A stretch of 39,152 bases of DNA from DASXTB01 sp036505615 (GCA_036505615.1 DASXTB010000324.1:1-39152); one strand, 5' to 3'; positions 1 to 8,636 are shown, counted from the stretch's first letter. The notes: generated from the sequence alone by a model not told the origin. A program made the numbers and translations.

Positions 1-13
1 GCTTTGGTCGTAC

Positions 14-151
14 GGGCGGCCCTGCGTGGCCGCCCGCCGCAACGTCTGCCGGATTAGCCAAACAAATTGCACAGTTCCCGCCGATGCACTTGGGAACGGA
101 GCCAAGAAAAACCCGCCGGATTCTGCAGCGGGCGACCACACGGGGTCGCCC
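14..151. repeat. Pair of REP-like palindromes in the gene-free left edge
   Basis: Positions 1-287 hold no convincing gene. Two perfect inverted repeats are visible. GGGCGGCC (14-21) pairs with GGCCGCCC (28-35) around the loop CTGCGT. GGGCGACC (130-137) pairs with GGTCGCCC (144-151) around the loop ACACGG. The second copy is flanked by GTACAGATGG, and the copies are in opposite orientation, as in a BIME-like pair. Related copies occur at 12610-12684 and 29426-29500. ORFs across this stretch are read from the repeats and are not supported. Confidence 0.75.
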
Positions 152-287
152 GTACAGATGGAATCAATTTTTTTCACAGCTCCCTCCGACGCCCGCAGTC
201 TGACCCTTCCAGGGACGGCAGCCAAACATTTTTTGTCGCGCCTTCTCCGCATAAACGCTATCGTATCGAGACGCTGGAGCAATCGTT

Positions 288-872
288 TTGGAATACTACA
301 TTCGCACTTACGGTTACCTGGGCGTGGCCGCCTGGGCGGCCATTGGCGGAGAGGAAGGCATCCTGGTCTCAGCTTTTCTTGCCGCGGCGGGATATTTTTC
401 CCTGCCCGGGGTTATTCTGGCATCCGCGCTCGGTGGCTCTTTAGGGGACCAGATTTATTTTTATCTTGCCAGAAAACATGGAGACCTCCTGCTGAACCGT
501 TCGGAGCGATTACGCCGAGTCTTCCCGCGGGCTGAAAAACTGCTTCAGAAATATGGGGCCGCCGTGGTCCTGGCCTCGCGTTTTATGGCCGGCCTTCGGA
601 TTGCCATCGCCACGGTATGTGGCCTGTTCAAAATGCCACCGGTCAAATACAGCACGCTGAATTTTATCAGTGCCCTTCTTTGGTCCTCCTTCTATGGCCT
701 GCTGGCATATCATCTGGGTCCGGCGCTGCGAAGCCGCATGCCGAGCGTGCGCAGCCCCCAATTCTGGGCTGTGGTGCTTGCAATCGGAGGAGCCGTGCTG
801 CTGTTACGACTCTGGCTGCGAAAGAAGGTGGCCGAGACTTCGGCTGGTGTTGATCGAGGTGAACATTCATGA
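288..872 (+). CDS. DedA family (SNARE-associated/VTT domain) inner membrane protein
   Basis: A 194-residue polytopic membrane protein of the DedA/VTT family, which is linked to undecaprenyl-phosphate or phospholipid translocation across the cytoplasmic membrane. The family signature is visible: an acidic GGEE near residue 21, a re-entrant hydrophobic stretch, an ASRFMAGLR arginine motif near residue 96 and the following GxxxMP. The length fits a short DedA protein. The start is TTG at 288, with GGAG at 276-279 spaced 8 nt upstream. The stop overlaps the next start (ATGA, 869-872), so it is probably translationally coupled to the M20 amidohydrolase. Nothing in the sequence shows a functional link between the two products. 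The specific lipid substrate cannot be told. Confidence 0.85.
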   Translation: MEYYIRTYGYLGVAAWAAIGGEEGILVSAFLAAAGYFSLPGVILASALGGSLGDQIYFYLARKHGDLLLNRSERLRRVFPRAEKLLQKYGAAVVLASRFMAGLRIAIATVCGLFKMPPVKYSTLNFISALLWSSFYGLLAYHLGPALRSRMPSVRSPQFWAVVLAIGGAVLLLRLWLRKKVAETSAGVDRGEHS

Positions 873-2443
873 TTCGAGTCCACCGGTTATTCTTAACTGC
901 AGTCTGCATCAGCGCAATAAGCGCAATCCTCGCTCAAAGTCCACGGCTGGACGACCTTAAACAGGAAGCGATCCGTGAAGTCGACAATATGAAAGTGCTC
1001 ACCCAGCAGATGGTGGACCAGATCTTCAGTTACAGCGAATTGGGATTTCAGGAATTCGAGACTTCGCGCTATGTGACCAACATCCTGGCAAAGAACGGAT
1101 TCAAGATCGACCGCGGGGTCGCAGGAATTCCGACGGCCTGGATCGCCTCCTATGGCTCCGGCAAACCGGTGATCGCGTTCATTACCGACATCGATGGAAT
1201 CCCTAGAGCGTCGCAGAAACCGGGAGTTGCCTTTCATGCGCCCATTGTGGAAGGCGCTCCCGGACATGGCGAGGGTCACAATTCAGGCCAGGCGGTCAAC
1301 GTCACGGCGGCCATCGTGCTGAAACAGTTAATGGAAAAATACAAGATCGGCGGCACACTAAAACTCTTTCCCGGAGTCGCCGAAGAATTGGTGGCCACAA
1401 AGGCAATTTACGTCCGCGCGGGACTCTTCAAGGACGCCGATCTTGTCCTGGGTTGTCATGTGGACAGCGACTTTGCCACCAATTACGGGAGGGTATTCAA
1501 CAACAGCGGCCTTGTTTCGGTCCAGTACACCTTTCACGGGAAAGCGGCGCATGCAGCGGGGGCTCCCTGGCAGGGACGCAGCGCCCTGGACGCCGTCGAA
1601 TTGATGAATGCCGGCTGGAACTACCGGCGGGAACATCTTCGTCTCCAACAAAGATCCCACTATGTGATCCCCAACGGCGGCGATCAACCCAACGTAGTGC
1701 CTTCTGAGGCAATGGTCTGGTATTACTTTCGGGAATTGGATTACCCGCACATCAAGGAATTGTATGAACTGGGCAACAAAATGGCTCAGGCTGCCACTAT
1801 GATGACCGACACGACGGTAAGCCAGCGAACCGTGGGCTCAGCTTGGCCGGCGCACTTCAACAAGGTGATCGCCGAGACGCAGCAGAAAAATCTTGAGGCC
1901 GTAGGAATGCCCCCATGGAGTGAAGCGGATCAGATTCTGGCAAAAGCGTTGCAAAAGGAAATCGGCTCGAAAGAGGAAGGCTTGACTAAAGATGTGAAGA
2001 AGTTGGCAGAGCCCAAGGAACCCACCGGCGGCGGGTCGGACGATATCGGCGACATTTCGTGGAACGTGCCCACCGTCTACCTGCGGTATCCGGCGAACAT
2101 CCCTCACCTGCCGGGACATAGCTGGCCCAATGCCGTTGCCATGGCAACTCCCATCGCTCACAAAGGATCGACGGCCGGCGCCAAGGTTCAGGCGATGACG
2201 GCTCTGGATTTCATGCTTCGCCCGGAGCTTGTGCAGCAGGCGTGGGACTACTTCCGCAATGTTCAAACTAAAGACGAGAAGTATATCCCTCTGATAAATC
2301 CAAACGATAAGCCCGCCATCGAGCTGAACCGGGAGAAGATGGAGAAATTCGTTCCGGAGCTGGCCAAGTTCTACTACGATCCGACAAGATACAAGAGCTA
2401 CTTGGAGCAACTGGGAATCGAGTATCCGACGGTGAAGAAGTAG
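869..2443 (+). CDS. M20 family metallopeptidase/amidohydrolase, AbgB-like, exported
   Basis: A 524-residue zinc-hydrolase-like protein of the M20 amidohydrolase group, resembling p-aminobenzoyl-glutamate hydrolase subunit B. An N-terminal hydrophobic stretch ending near LAQ (residues 6-23) looks like a signal peptide, so the enzyme is probably periplasmic. The metal-binding pattern can be followed: D107 in the ITDIDG strand, GHGEGHN at 132-138, the catalytic E172-E173 pair in PGVAEEL, H197 in GCHVDS and a late GHSWPN histidine. The residue before GHN, Cys in the usual GCGHN motif, is Glu here (E135). The central AAHAAGAPWQG region is the dimerisation/lid segment. The start overlaps the dedA stop. 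Amidohydrolase of the AbgB type is well supported; the substrate is unknown. Confidence 0.85.
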   Translation: MIRVHRLFLTAVCISAISAILAQSPRLDDLKQEAIREVDNMKVLTQQMVDQIFSYSELGFQEFETSRYVTNILAKNGFKIDRGVAGIPTAWIASYGSGKPVIAFITDIDGIPRASQKPGVAFHAPIVEGAPGHGEGHNSGQAVNVTAAIVLKQLMEKYKIGGTLKLFPGVAEELVATKAIYVRAGLFKDADLVLGCHVDSDFATNYGRVFNNSGLVSVQYTFHGKAAHAAGAPWQGRSALDAVELMNAGWNYRREHLRLQQRSHYVIPNGGDQPNVVPSEAMVWYYFRELDYPHIKELYELGNKMAQAATMMTDTTVSQRTVGSAWPAHFNKVIAETQQKNLEAVGMPPWSEADQILAKALQKEIGSKEEGLTKDVKKLAEPKEPTGGGSDDIGDISWNVPTVYLRYPANIPHLPGHSWPNAVAMATPIAHKGSTAGAKVQAMTALDFMLRPELVQQAWDYFRNVQTKDEKYIPLINPNDKPAIELNREKMEKFVPELAKFYYDPTRYKSYLEQLGIEYPTVKK

Positions 2444-2476
2444 ATGGCGAAGCGGTCACTCGGGTTTGGACATTTT

Positions 2477-2635
2477 GGCGAGACGGTCTGAGGGCCGTCT
2501 CCTGCGCAATCTTTCATCGTGCAGGAGACGCCCCACCGGGCGTCTCTCCAATAGCGCCGCTTCGCGGCGCCTAGACCGCGAAGCGGTCAAAGAATATAGC
2601 CGGGGGCAAGCGCGTTTTCTGCGCGCCGCCCCCGG
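2477..2635. repeat. Cluster of palindromes between convergent genes
   Basis: The 274-bp gap 2444-2717 holds no gene. It contains AGACGG/CCGTCT (2481-2486/2495-2500), AGACGCCC/GGGCGTCT (2526-2533/2538-2545) and GCGCCGC-TTC-GCGGCGC (2554-2570). A strong hairpin follows, with stem CCGGGGGC (2600-2607) against GCCCCCGG (2628-2635) and an inner GCGCG/GCGCG. The first two are joined by CTCCTGC...GCAGGAG, so they form a mirrored REP-like pair. The site lies between converging genes, so a bidirectional transcription-end function is plausible, but no U-tract follows the stems. Confidence 0.6.
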
Positions 2636-2717
2636 TCGAGTGGACGCGCTCGCGCTCGTGGACGGCTTTTTTGGGTCATTTTTCGCACCTTCTCTTCTGG
2701 CCTTCGAGGCCCCTCGA

Positions 2718-5075
2718 CTATGTCGTCCCTTTCCCGCTCGGCAATGCCACCTTCCCTCCCGCTGCCGCCGACAGGAGATAAAATCCCATGGCGATTAACA
2801 GCAGATAGCGAAATCCGATCACCAGCGAGAGATATTCGCACAGCCCTCCCAGTACCGCTCCGAAGATGTTGGCGCCGAAGTCCACGTCTGGCCGGCTACT
2901 GGCACTGAAAAGGGAAGCAAAAATCACGCCTGCGAAGAAGATCGGGACAAAGATCAGCGAGCATGAAGCAAGCACCCTCCAGGCTCCTGGCAGCGCGAGA
3001 AATCTCTCCATCGGAACCAGCGTATTGACCAGCAGGGCGCCGGCAAGCAGCGCATAATACGGCCAAAGATTTCGTGGATTTGACCAGCGGACCCAGAGAT
3101 TGCTTAGCAGGATCATCAACAAAATCGAGAACAAAACGATAGAATTGACAATCCAGGTCGCTCCAAACAGCAAGGCCATGTGCACCACGCTCTTGGTTTC
3201 CAATAGCATGAAGCCCGCCCCGAGAAAGAAAAACTGCCAACTAAAACGAATCGCCTGCACTGGGGCAAATAGGAAAAGAATCAGTACGGAAAGTGAGGCA
3301 ACCAGAACCATTCCCCGCTGGTTTAAAGCGGGAATTTCACGGTCCTTCAAATAAAGGAACGGCCAGTCGTCGCTCGGAAGCAACAAGACTCCCTGTGTGT
3401 CTACGCGCGCCGGTCCAATCATTTTCCATTCGGCCATTGCTTTCTCGAGCCGTACCGGAGAGGCTCCGCTTCGATATTCAACCGCCGCGCGGGGCGTCGG
3501 AGGCAATGGGCCGAACGCATTCACTGTTTCGTTCCTATCGGGAACGGAATTCAGCCAAAAGTACTTCCTCTCCTGGAATGCGCGCGCGATTGCATCAGTG
3601 TTGCCCGCCATCAGGAAGGTTATGTGATTCTTCTGACTGTCCGACGGCGTGATGCGTTCCTGATAGGGCAGGGAGACCACAACGGGAGCGGACCCAAAAA
3701 CCTCCTCGACCATCTTCTCCAGCCGTCCCACCACCCAGCCCTGGCGGTAATAGTTGTACATGGCAAAGGTGCCTCCCGGTTTCAGCTTTGCTTTGACCTC
3801 TTGAAACGCCTGGCGCGTGAACAGAAAACTTTCCAGCCGCAGGCTTGAATAGCCCGAGTGCAGTACCAGAGAATCTACTAGAGCATAAATGACAAGATCA
3901 TATTTCTTCTCGGTGCGCTTCAGAAAACTTCTGCCGTCATCCAGGTAGACTGCGACGCGCGCGTCATCGTAAGGACGCGCAGGATGGCCGGCCTTCCCGA
4001 TAGCGTACAGCACCGGATCGATTTCCACAGCGTCCACGTGGCTTGCTCCATGAGAAAGCGCGCTCTGCACGTCATTGCCCGAACCCGCTCCGATGATCAG
4101 CACTTCGCTGAATGGCTTGCCGCCGGCGTCGCGATTCAGCAGGTAAGGCAAGACATAGGCAGAGCCCTCTTCGGTCACGGATATCATTCTTTGATGCGCG
4201 ATATTATTGGTATCTATGTCGCCCGTCTCCGGCTGATAAACGATCTTGTAGTAGGGAGACCAAAGCGTCCGGCCCTTTACTCCGAAGCCCCAGCCGCTCA
4301 ATCCGGTAACCGAAACCACGCCGATCGCGGCGCCGGCCTGAAGCGCCCGGCCCCAGGCCGCTCGTTTCGCCCTTCTGCGCGGAGTTTCCCTCTGAGGCTC
4401 CGGCCGCCACGATTGGAAAACGAAGTAAAGGCACAGAAGCATGCTCGTCAGAAACCAGACAAACGGCGATGTGCGAAGGTAAGAAGCAAGGCTGAACAAA
4501 GCGATTCCAAGCAGACTGCCGGTAATATTCGAGGTGTAGGCTTTCAGGCGGTTGGGAATCGATTCAAAAGCGCGCCCCATGATTTGTCCCATTCCCAGAA
4601 ACGCAAGCGCGACTAGAACAAAGAAAACCCCGGCGATTACCTCTATGGGGATGACGATTTGCCCGGGGTTGATGGCGCGGTATTCTGTTCCGAAATAAAT
4701 CTGTTGCGGGGACTCCTGCCCCCCGACGTCGATGGTCACTTTGGTGTAGGCGAGGTAAATGTGCAGCGCAGTCCATGCGAGAGAAGAAGCCAGCAGAGTT
4801 ACCGGAATCGAGGCTTCAATGAAGTTGGCTCTTCGAGACGCAGCCAGGCAGCCGACGGTCATTCCCAGGAAGGAAGCCATGAGCACCAAGTTGGTGAAGA
4901 AGGTAAGGAAAATCACCATGCTTCCGAACCAGCGGATGCAGGCCAACTCAAAGAACAGGATGAGAAAGCTGATTAGAAACAAGTCGAATGTCGCTCGGCA
5001 AATGTCGAATTTCGAATGTCGAATGTCGAATGACGAGCGAGGAGTTTGTCCAGGGCCCGGGGATTGCGTTCTCAC
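2718..5075 (-). CDS. Polytopic membrane protein with C-terminal spermidine-synthase-like methyltransferase fold
   Basis: A protein of up to 785 residues. It has an N-terminal set of hydrophobic helices (residues about 32-220), a SAM/aminopropyltransferase Rossmann domain (VLIIGAGSGNDV near 320, then VDAVEIDP and a YLDDGRSFL motif) and a second set of C-terminal helices. This is the architecture of the fused MFS/spermidine-synthase-like proteins. Aminopropyl transfer has not been shown for most of them, so the activity is open. The longest frame starts at GTG 5075, but residues 14-30 (SSFDIRHSKFDICRATF) are read from a 7-bp tandem repeat arm. A TTG at 4982, just before the first helix, is an alternative start. 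Neither start has a good ribosome-binding site. Confidence 0.8.
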   Translation of the reverse strand: MRTQSPGPGQTPRSSFDIRHSKFDICRATFDLFLISFLILFFELACIRWFGSMVIFLTFFTNLVLMASFLGMTVGCLAASRRANFIEASIPVTLLASSLAWTALHIYLAYTKVTIDVGGQESPQQIYFGTEYRAINPGQIVIPIEVIAGVFFVLVALAFLGMGQIMGRAFESIPNRLKAYTSNITGSLLGIALFSLASYLRTSPFVWFLTSMLLCLYFVFQSWRPEPQRETPRRRAKRAAWGRALQAGAAIGVVSVTGLSGWGFGVKGRTLWSPYYKIVYQPETGDIDTNNIAHQRMISVTEEGSAYVLPYLLNRDAGGKPFSEVLIIGAGSGNDVQSALSHGASHVDAVEIDPVLYAIGKAGHPARPYDDARVAVYLDDGRSFLKRTEKKYDLVIYALVDSLVLHSGYSSLRLESFLFTRQAFQEVKAKLKPGGTFAMYNYYRQGWVVGRLEKMVEEVFGSAPVVVSLPYQERITPSDSQKNHITFLMAGNTDAIARAFQERKYFWLNSVPDRNETVNAFGPLPPTPRAAVEYRSGASPVRLEKAMAEWKMIGPARVDTQGVLLLPSDDWPFLYLKDREIPALNQRGMVLVASLSVLILFLFAPVQAIRFSWQFFFLGAGFMLLETKSVVHMALLFGATWIVNSIVLFSILLMILLSNLWVRWSNPRNLWPYYALLAGALLVNTLVPMERFLALPGAWRVLASCSLIFVPIFFAGVIFASLFSASSRPDVDFGANIFGAVLGGLCEYLSLVIGFRYLLLIAMGFYLLSAAAGGKVALPSGKGTT

Positions 5076-5155
5076 GTTGGAATCGGCCGTTCACGAGTTC
5101 GACATACTGCCGGAGGGCCTGCATTCGACATTGGAACTTCGGCATTCGACATTTC
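4983..5155. repeat. Paired-arm tandem repeat, 7-bp unit of the TCGAATG type
   Basis: The left arm (4983-5036) is built of degenerate TCGAATG units. The right arm (about 5096-5155) carries the complementary CATTCGA units. The loop is about 60 bp. The left arm overlaps the 5' end of the spermidine-synthase-like frame, and the right arm ends at the mscL stop codon. Similar units recur at 14637-14796. Confidence 0.8.
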
Positions 5156-5582
5156 AGGCGGCTTTCAACTCTGAAGTGCAATGTCCGCAGCGGGTTGCTT
5201 TCAATGGAATTGTGGACAAGCAAAAAGGACATTCCTTGGTTGTCGGGTCCTGCCCACGTTTCATCCTGTTGACCTGCCGAATAGCCAGAAAGATCGCAAA
5301 CGCTACAATCAGAAAGTCCAGAATGGTGTTCAAAAATATGCCGTAATTGATAGTGGGGGCCCCGGCCGTCTTTGCCTGGGCCAGAGTGGCATAGGTTTTG
5401 CCAGACAGATTGATGAAAAGATTGGTAAAGTCCACTTTACCGAAGAGCAGGCCAATCGGCGGCATCAGTACGTCGGTTACAAAGGAGCTAACGATCTTGC
5501 CGAAGGCTGCTCCAATAACAATTCCTATCGCTAGATCAACCACATTTCCGCGTGCCATAAATTCTTTGAATTCTTTCCACAT
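5154..5582 (-). CDS. mscL: Large-conductance mechanosensitive channel MscL with C-terminal zinc ribbon
   Basis: A 142-residue pentameric channel of the cytoplasmic membrane that opens under high membrane tension after osmotic down-shock. The N-terminal amphipathic segment MWKEFKEFMARGN and TM1 motif NVVDLAIGIVIGAAFGKIV are typical. A periplasmic loop follows, then TM2 at about 83-101. The C-terminus carries CPFC (118-121) and CGHC (132-135), a four-cysteine zinc-ribbon-like tail in place of the usual helical bundle. I start at ATG 5582 because GGGGAG sits at the right distance upstream. A longer frame to 5669 would cross the promoter at 5641-5669. Confidence 0.95.
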   Translation of the reverse strand: MWKEFKEFMARGNVVDLAIGIVIGAAFGKIVSSFVTDVLMPPIGLLFGKVDFTNLFINLSGKTYATLAQAKTAGAPTINYGIFLNTILDFLIVAFAIFLAIRQVNRMKRGQDPTTKECPFCLSTIPLKATRCGHCTSELKAA

Positions 5583-5640
5583 TGGATTCTCCCCTTCGCG
5601 ACGGCTCGATTCTGCCAGGATTCCGCCGCCTTCTGAAGGG

Positions 5641-5669
5641 AAAATAAAATGAATTCGTGAAATTGGCAA
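5641..5669 (-). promoter_or_regulatory. Predicted sigma70-type promoter of mscL
   Basis: On the minus strand TTGCCA (5669-5664) and TATTTT (5646-5641) are separated by exactly 17 bp. Transcription would begin near 5634, giving a leader of about 50 nt before the mscL start at 5582. Confidence 0.6.
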
Positions 5670-5699
5670 GATTCGTGGTTATGCTTCCCAGGTGGCGGT

Positions 5700-5837
5700 A
5701 CCGGCTCAGCTAGCTGTCAGCTATCAGCTATCAGCTCTCAGCCGTCGGCTCTCAGTCGGAAAGCGGGCAGCAGCTGTCTGCTGAAGCCTGTCTGCTGATG
5801 GCTGATAGCTAGCTGATAGCTGATGGCTGAGCGCCGG
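5700..5837. repeat. Paired-arm tandem repeat, 7-bp unit of the GCTATCA type
   Basis: The left arm (5700-5756) repeats GCTATCA-like units and the right arm (5770-5837) repeats the complement TGATAGC. The outer ends are also complementary (CCGGCTCAGC against GCTGAGCGCCGG). The two arms nearly touch, leaving a very short loop. The element separates the divergent mscL gene and the small F-x-N-C gene. Confidence 0.85.
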
Positions 5838-5874
5838 TTCTGCTATGCAACTAGAACATTCTCACGGAGGAAGG

Positions 5875-6135
5875 ATGCAGGTCATTGCCAACCAAAACGT
5901 CTCCGGTTCGGTTGTCCAGATGGACGATCATCATTTCGAAAACTGCACCATCGGCAATTCCGTGCTGGTTTACAGCGGAGGAGACTTCAGCTGGACCAAC
6001 TGCCAGTTTGCCAACTGTCAGATTCGGCTGATTGGGCCGGCGCAAAGAGCCATTCAATTTCTACAGTTCTTTGGAATGGTTCCTCAGCAGGTGCCTCCCA
6101 CTGCCGAAGCGGCGGGATCGTCGCAGCTACAATGA
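5875..6135 (+). CDS. Small protein with F-x-N-C repeats (unknown function)
   Basis: An 86-residue protein. It contains three spaced FENC/WTNC/FANC motifs (residues about 22-50) around a VYSGGDF turn, then a hydrophobic IQFLQFFGMV segment and a short Pro/Ala-rich tail. The pattern suggests a tiny right-handed beta-helix (pentapeptide-like) followed by one helix. There is no signal peptide. The start is ATG 5875, preceded by GGAGG at 5866-5870. An in-frame ATG at 5845 has no ribosome-binding site. An overlapping frame at 5823-6218 has no recognisable features. I know similar short 'F-x-N-C' hypothetical proteins from other bacteria but no established role. Confidence 0.6.
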   Translation: MQVIANQNVSGSVVQMDDHHFENCTIGNSVLVYSGGDFSWTNCQFANCQIRLIGPAQRAIQFLQFFGMVPQQVPPTAEAAGSSQLQ

Positions 6136-6356
6136 GCGGAACCGGTGCGCAGTTCTTAGCTTCTCAGCTGCCAGGTGCGTTGGTCAGCACCGTGAGCGTA
6201 AGCCTGCATCATTCATAAATTTTCCTGAGAGGAAGATTTGTGAATAATCTGGATAATCTGCTTAGTTCGGTTCCGTCGGCGAAAGAGCCGGTTCTTCGGT
6301 ATACTTGAAAGCAGGGAAGTTTGACAGGAAGCACTTTTCAAAGGGAGGAGAGATCC

Positions 6357-6962
6357 GTGATTAAGAGAATCTTCAAAATCTTGATTGTGCCCAGTATTCT
6401 TGTCTTCGGCCTCGCAGGCTTTGCCGCAGGGCAGGCGGCGAGCAAAGGGAAAGGGAAAGGCAAAGCGCAGCCTCACACGCTCGCCCGCGCCAAGGCTGAC
6501 ATCCGCGGAGACGGAATCACCGGGGAAGCGACATTTACTGAATTGGAAAATGGAACGGGACGGAAAGTAGAGATTACCGTTCACCTGAAGGGGGATCCTG
6601 CCAAGCTGACTCCCGGCCTCCATGGCGTGCATTTGCATGCGGTTGGAAAATGCGAACCGCCTTTTACTTCGGCTGGTGGGCATTTTGATCCAGGTCCGGC
6701 AGGAAATACCGATCCGGATGCCAATCACCCTTTTCACATGGGAGACATTCCCAATATCCAGATCAATGAGAAGGGTGAGGGCACTCTGAGGGTGACCACC
6801 ACGCGCGTTACTCTGTCGGAGGGTCCCGTCAGCCTGCTTGATGAAGATGGCAGCGCCATCATCATTCACAAGAATCAGGATGCAGGAATAACCGGCGCCT
6901 CAAAATCCGGCGTAAGCGGCGGACCGAGAATTGCCTGCGGCGTGATCGAGAAAGTGCAGTAA
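6357..6962 (+). CDS. sodC: Cu/Zn superoxide dismutase, exported
   Basis: A 201-residue enzyme that converts superoxide to oxygen and hydrogen peroxide in the periplasm. The signal peptide spans residues 1-28 (KRIFKILIVPSILVFGLAG core). A Lys/Gly-rich linker KGKGKGK (30-36) leads into the SodC domain. Metal ligands can be assigned by pattern: H92 and H94 in GVHLHAVGKC, bridging H109 in AGGHFDP, H124, H127 and D130 in NHPFHMGD, and H171 in AIIIHKNQD. C99 and C194 would form the conserved disulfide. I start at GTG 6357 because GGAGG lies 8 nt upstream. An earlier TTG at 6321 has no such site. It stands alone, convergent with the gene at 7245. Confidence 0.93.
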   Translation: MIKRIFKILIVPSILVFGLAGFAAGQAASKGKGKGKAQPHTLARAKADIRGDGITGEATFTELENGTGRKVEITVHLKGDPAKLTPGLHGVHLHAVGKCEPPFTSAGGHFDPGPAGNTDPDANHPFHMGDIPNIQINEKGEGTLRVTTTRVTLSEGPVSLLDEDGSAIIIHKNQDAGITGASKSGVSGGPRIACGVIEKVQ

Positions 6963-6963
6963 T

Positions 6964-7220
6964 TCGATTGCGGATTGCGGATTTCGGATTGCGGATTTCG
7001 GATTGCGGATTGCGGATTTCGGATTTCGGATTTCGGCTAGAGATGGCCGAACTTTGAAATCAGCTGTTTTCCATGGTGACTTGTTCGTGGGCGCGTGTCC
7101 GAAAATGGGAATCATGACTTGGACAGCGGAAGTCCTTCAAACCGAAATTCGAAATCCACAATCTGAAATCCGCAGCGAAATACGCAATCCAAAATTCGCA
7201 ATCCGCAATCCGAATTCCGC
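6964..7220. repeat. Paired-arm tandem repeat, 7-bp unit of the GGATTGC/GGATTTC type
   Basis: The left arm (6964-7036) is about ten head-to-tail GGATTGC or GGATTTC units. The right arm (7142-7220) contains the complementary GCAATCC and GAAATCC units. The unique loop is about 105 bp. The element fills the space between converging sodC and the MBL/rhodanese gene, where a transcript reading through would form a very long hairpin. Confidence 0.85.
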
Positions 7221-7244
7221 ACTCTAGCCGGGTAAGATTCACGC

Positions 7245-8636
7245 TCAATTAAAGACCAGATCTGCTGGCACCCAATCCGGGCACTTCGTGCCGTCGAAGG
7301 CGTTCATTCCCCCCATCACATTCTGTACCCGACGGAAGCCGCGTGCAGCAAGGAGACTGCAGGCAATACTGCTTCGATAACCACTGCCACAGATGACTGC
7401 AAGAGACTTTCCTGCCGGCAGTTCAGCCAGGCGCTTCGGCAACGTTGGAAGCGGGATATTCACCGCTCCTTCGATGTGGTGGCTGCTCCATTCGCCGGGC
7501 GTGCGCACGTCGATTAACTGAACCGGATCACCTTCTTGAAGGAATGACCTAACGTCGCACACGCTCAACTGCGACGTTTGCACTTTGTCCGAAATCAGAT
7601 CAGCGCGGATATAACCTTCGAGTCGGTCGTAGCCGATTCGCGCCAGGTCCAGGCGCGCCTTTTTGAGATCATCGTTGCTCTCGACAACCAAAGAAACGGG
7701 AGTATTGAAAGGAACTAGAAAACCCACCCAAGTCGAAAACAAGGCGCTGTTGATGCCGATGTTCAAACTTCCATGCAGGTGCCCGGCACCGAAGCTCAGG
7801 GCTGTTCGGGTATCGATGACCACGGTACTTCCCTGTTTCATGGCGCTTGTCAATTGTTCTTGGGTCAACGGCTTCGGTTCGGCGAGCTGATTTAGCGCAG
7901 GAGCTCCCGAAAGATTCATTTGCACATCGTGGGCGAAGTAAGCAGGGCGGTCCGGCAAATTGGAAATCATCTCCTGGACGAAACGTGACCGCTCCCGAAT
8001 CTGAAGCGCCCAGTTGAAACGCCTTTCCTGACCTATGGTGGTGAAAGGCTCTTGAGAAATACTTCTTCCGCAGAGAGAGCCGGCCCGGTGGGCGGGATAG
8101 ACCTTAAGGTCATCGGGCAGCGCGAGCAGCTTTCCAAACAAAGAATCGTAAAGCGCTTCGGCCAGCTCGCGCGGTTGCTGGTCGGCATCGCGCAGGTCGG
8201 GCCGACCCACGTCTCCTACAAATAGCGTGTCGCCCGTAAAGAGCGCCTCCGGTTTGCCCTCCAGCCGCGCCAGATAGCTGACTGAATCTGGGGAATGTCC
8301 GGGCGTTTCCAACGCGGCAATGTCCAGAGCTCCCACCCGAATACTCTCCCCGTTATGCAACGCTACCCGCGGGTAGCTGGCCGGCGCGCAGTGGGAAACA
8401 TAAATCTTTGCTGAAGTTCTTTGCGCCAATTCGACGTGTCCCGAAACAAAATCGGCATGCGGATGAGTTTCCAGAACGGCCAGAATCTTCAAACCGTGCC
8501 GAGACGCCGCGTCCAGATAATCTTCCACGTCGCGCTTGGGATCAATTACCGCCGCTTGGCCATTGGCGCCTACCAGATAACTGGCATGAGCCAATCCCGG
8601 CACAAAAAAGGATTCGAAAATGAATTCGGAAGCCAT
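7245..8636 (-). CDS. MBL-fold hydrolase fused to two rhodanese domains (persulfide-dioxygenase-like)
   Basis: A 463-residue cytoplasmic protein. The metallo-beta-lactamase domain occupies residues 1-235, with HPHAD (58-62), GHSPDS (113-118), GDTLFVGDVGRPDL (135-148) and YPAHRAGSLCG (180-190), a pattern typical of ETHE1/BLH-type persulfide dioxygenases. Two rhodanese domains follow. The first (about 264-345) has no cysteine at its active loop (VVESND). The second (about 357-455) has CGSGYRS with C416 as the sulfur-carrying residue. The likely role is oxidation of glutathione or protein persulfide, with sulfur transfer handled by the second rhodanese. The glutathione substrate is inferred from the family. 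The paired-arm elements on both sides separate it from its neighbours. Confidence 0.9.
   Translation of the reverse strand: MASEFIFESFFVPGLAHASYLVGANGQAAVIDPKRDVEDYLDAASRHGLKILAVLETHPHADFVSGHVELAQRTSAKIYVSHCAPASYPRVALHNGESIRVGALDIAALETPGHSPDSVSYLARLEGKPEALFTGDTLFVGDVGRPDLRDADQQPRELAEALYDSLFGKLLALPDDLKVYPAHRAGSLCGRSISQEPFTTIGQERRFNWALQIRERSRFVQEMISNLPDRPAYFAHDVQMNLSGAPALNQLAEPKPLTQEQLTSAMKQGSTVVIDTRTALSFGAGHLHGSLNIGINSALFSTWVGFLVPFNTPVSLVVESNDDLKKARLDLARIGYDRLEGYIRADLISDKVQTSQLSVCDVRSFLQEGDPVQLIDVRTPGEWSSHHIEGAVNIPLPTLPKRLAELPAGKSLAVICGSGYRSSIACSLLAARGFRRVQNVMGGMNAFDGTKCPDWVPADLVFN

Noticed and set aside
26..535. 169-residue ORF at the left edge
   Set aside because: It runs through REP-like palindromes and into dedA in another frame; the amino-acid composition is not protein-like.
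3984..4616. 210-residue plus-strand ORF
   Set aside because: It is antisense to the spermidine-synthase-like gene and has no features of its own.
5823..6218. 131-residue ORF overlapping the F-x-N-C gene
   Set aside because: It starts in a repeat arm, lacks a ribosome-binding site and its product shows no recognisable pattern, whereas the other frame does.
6299..6305. TATACT as -10 of a sodC promoter
   Set aside because: No -35 element lies at a suitable distance, so I do not list it.
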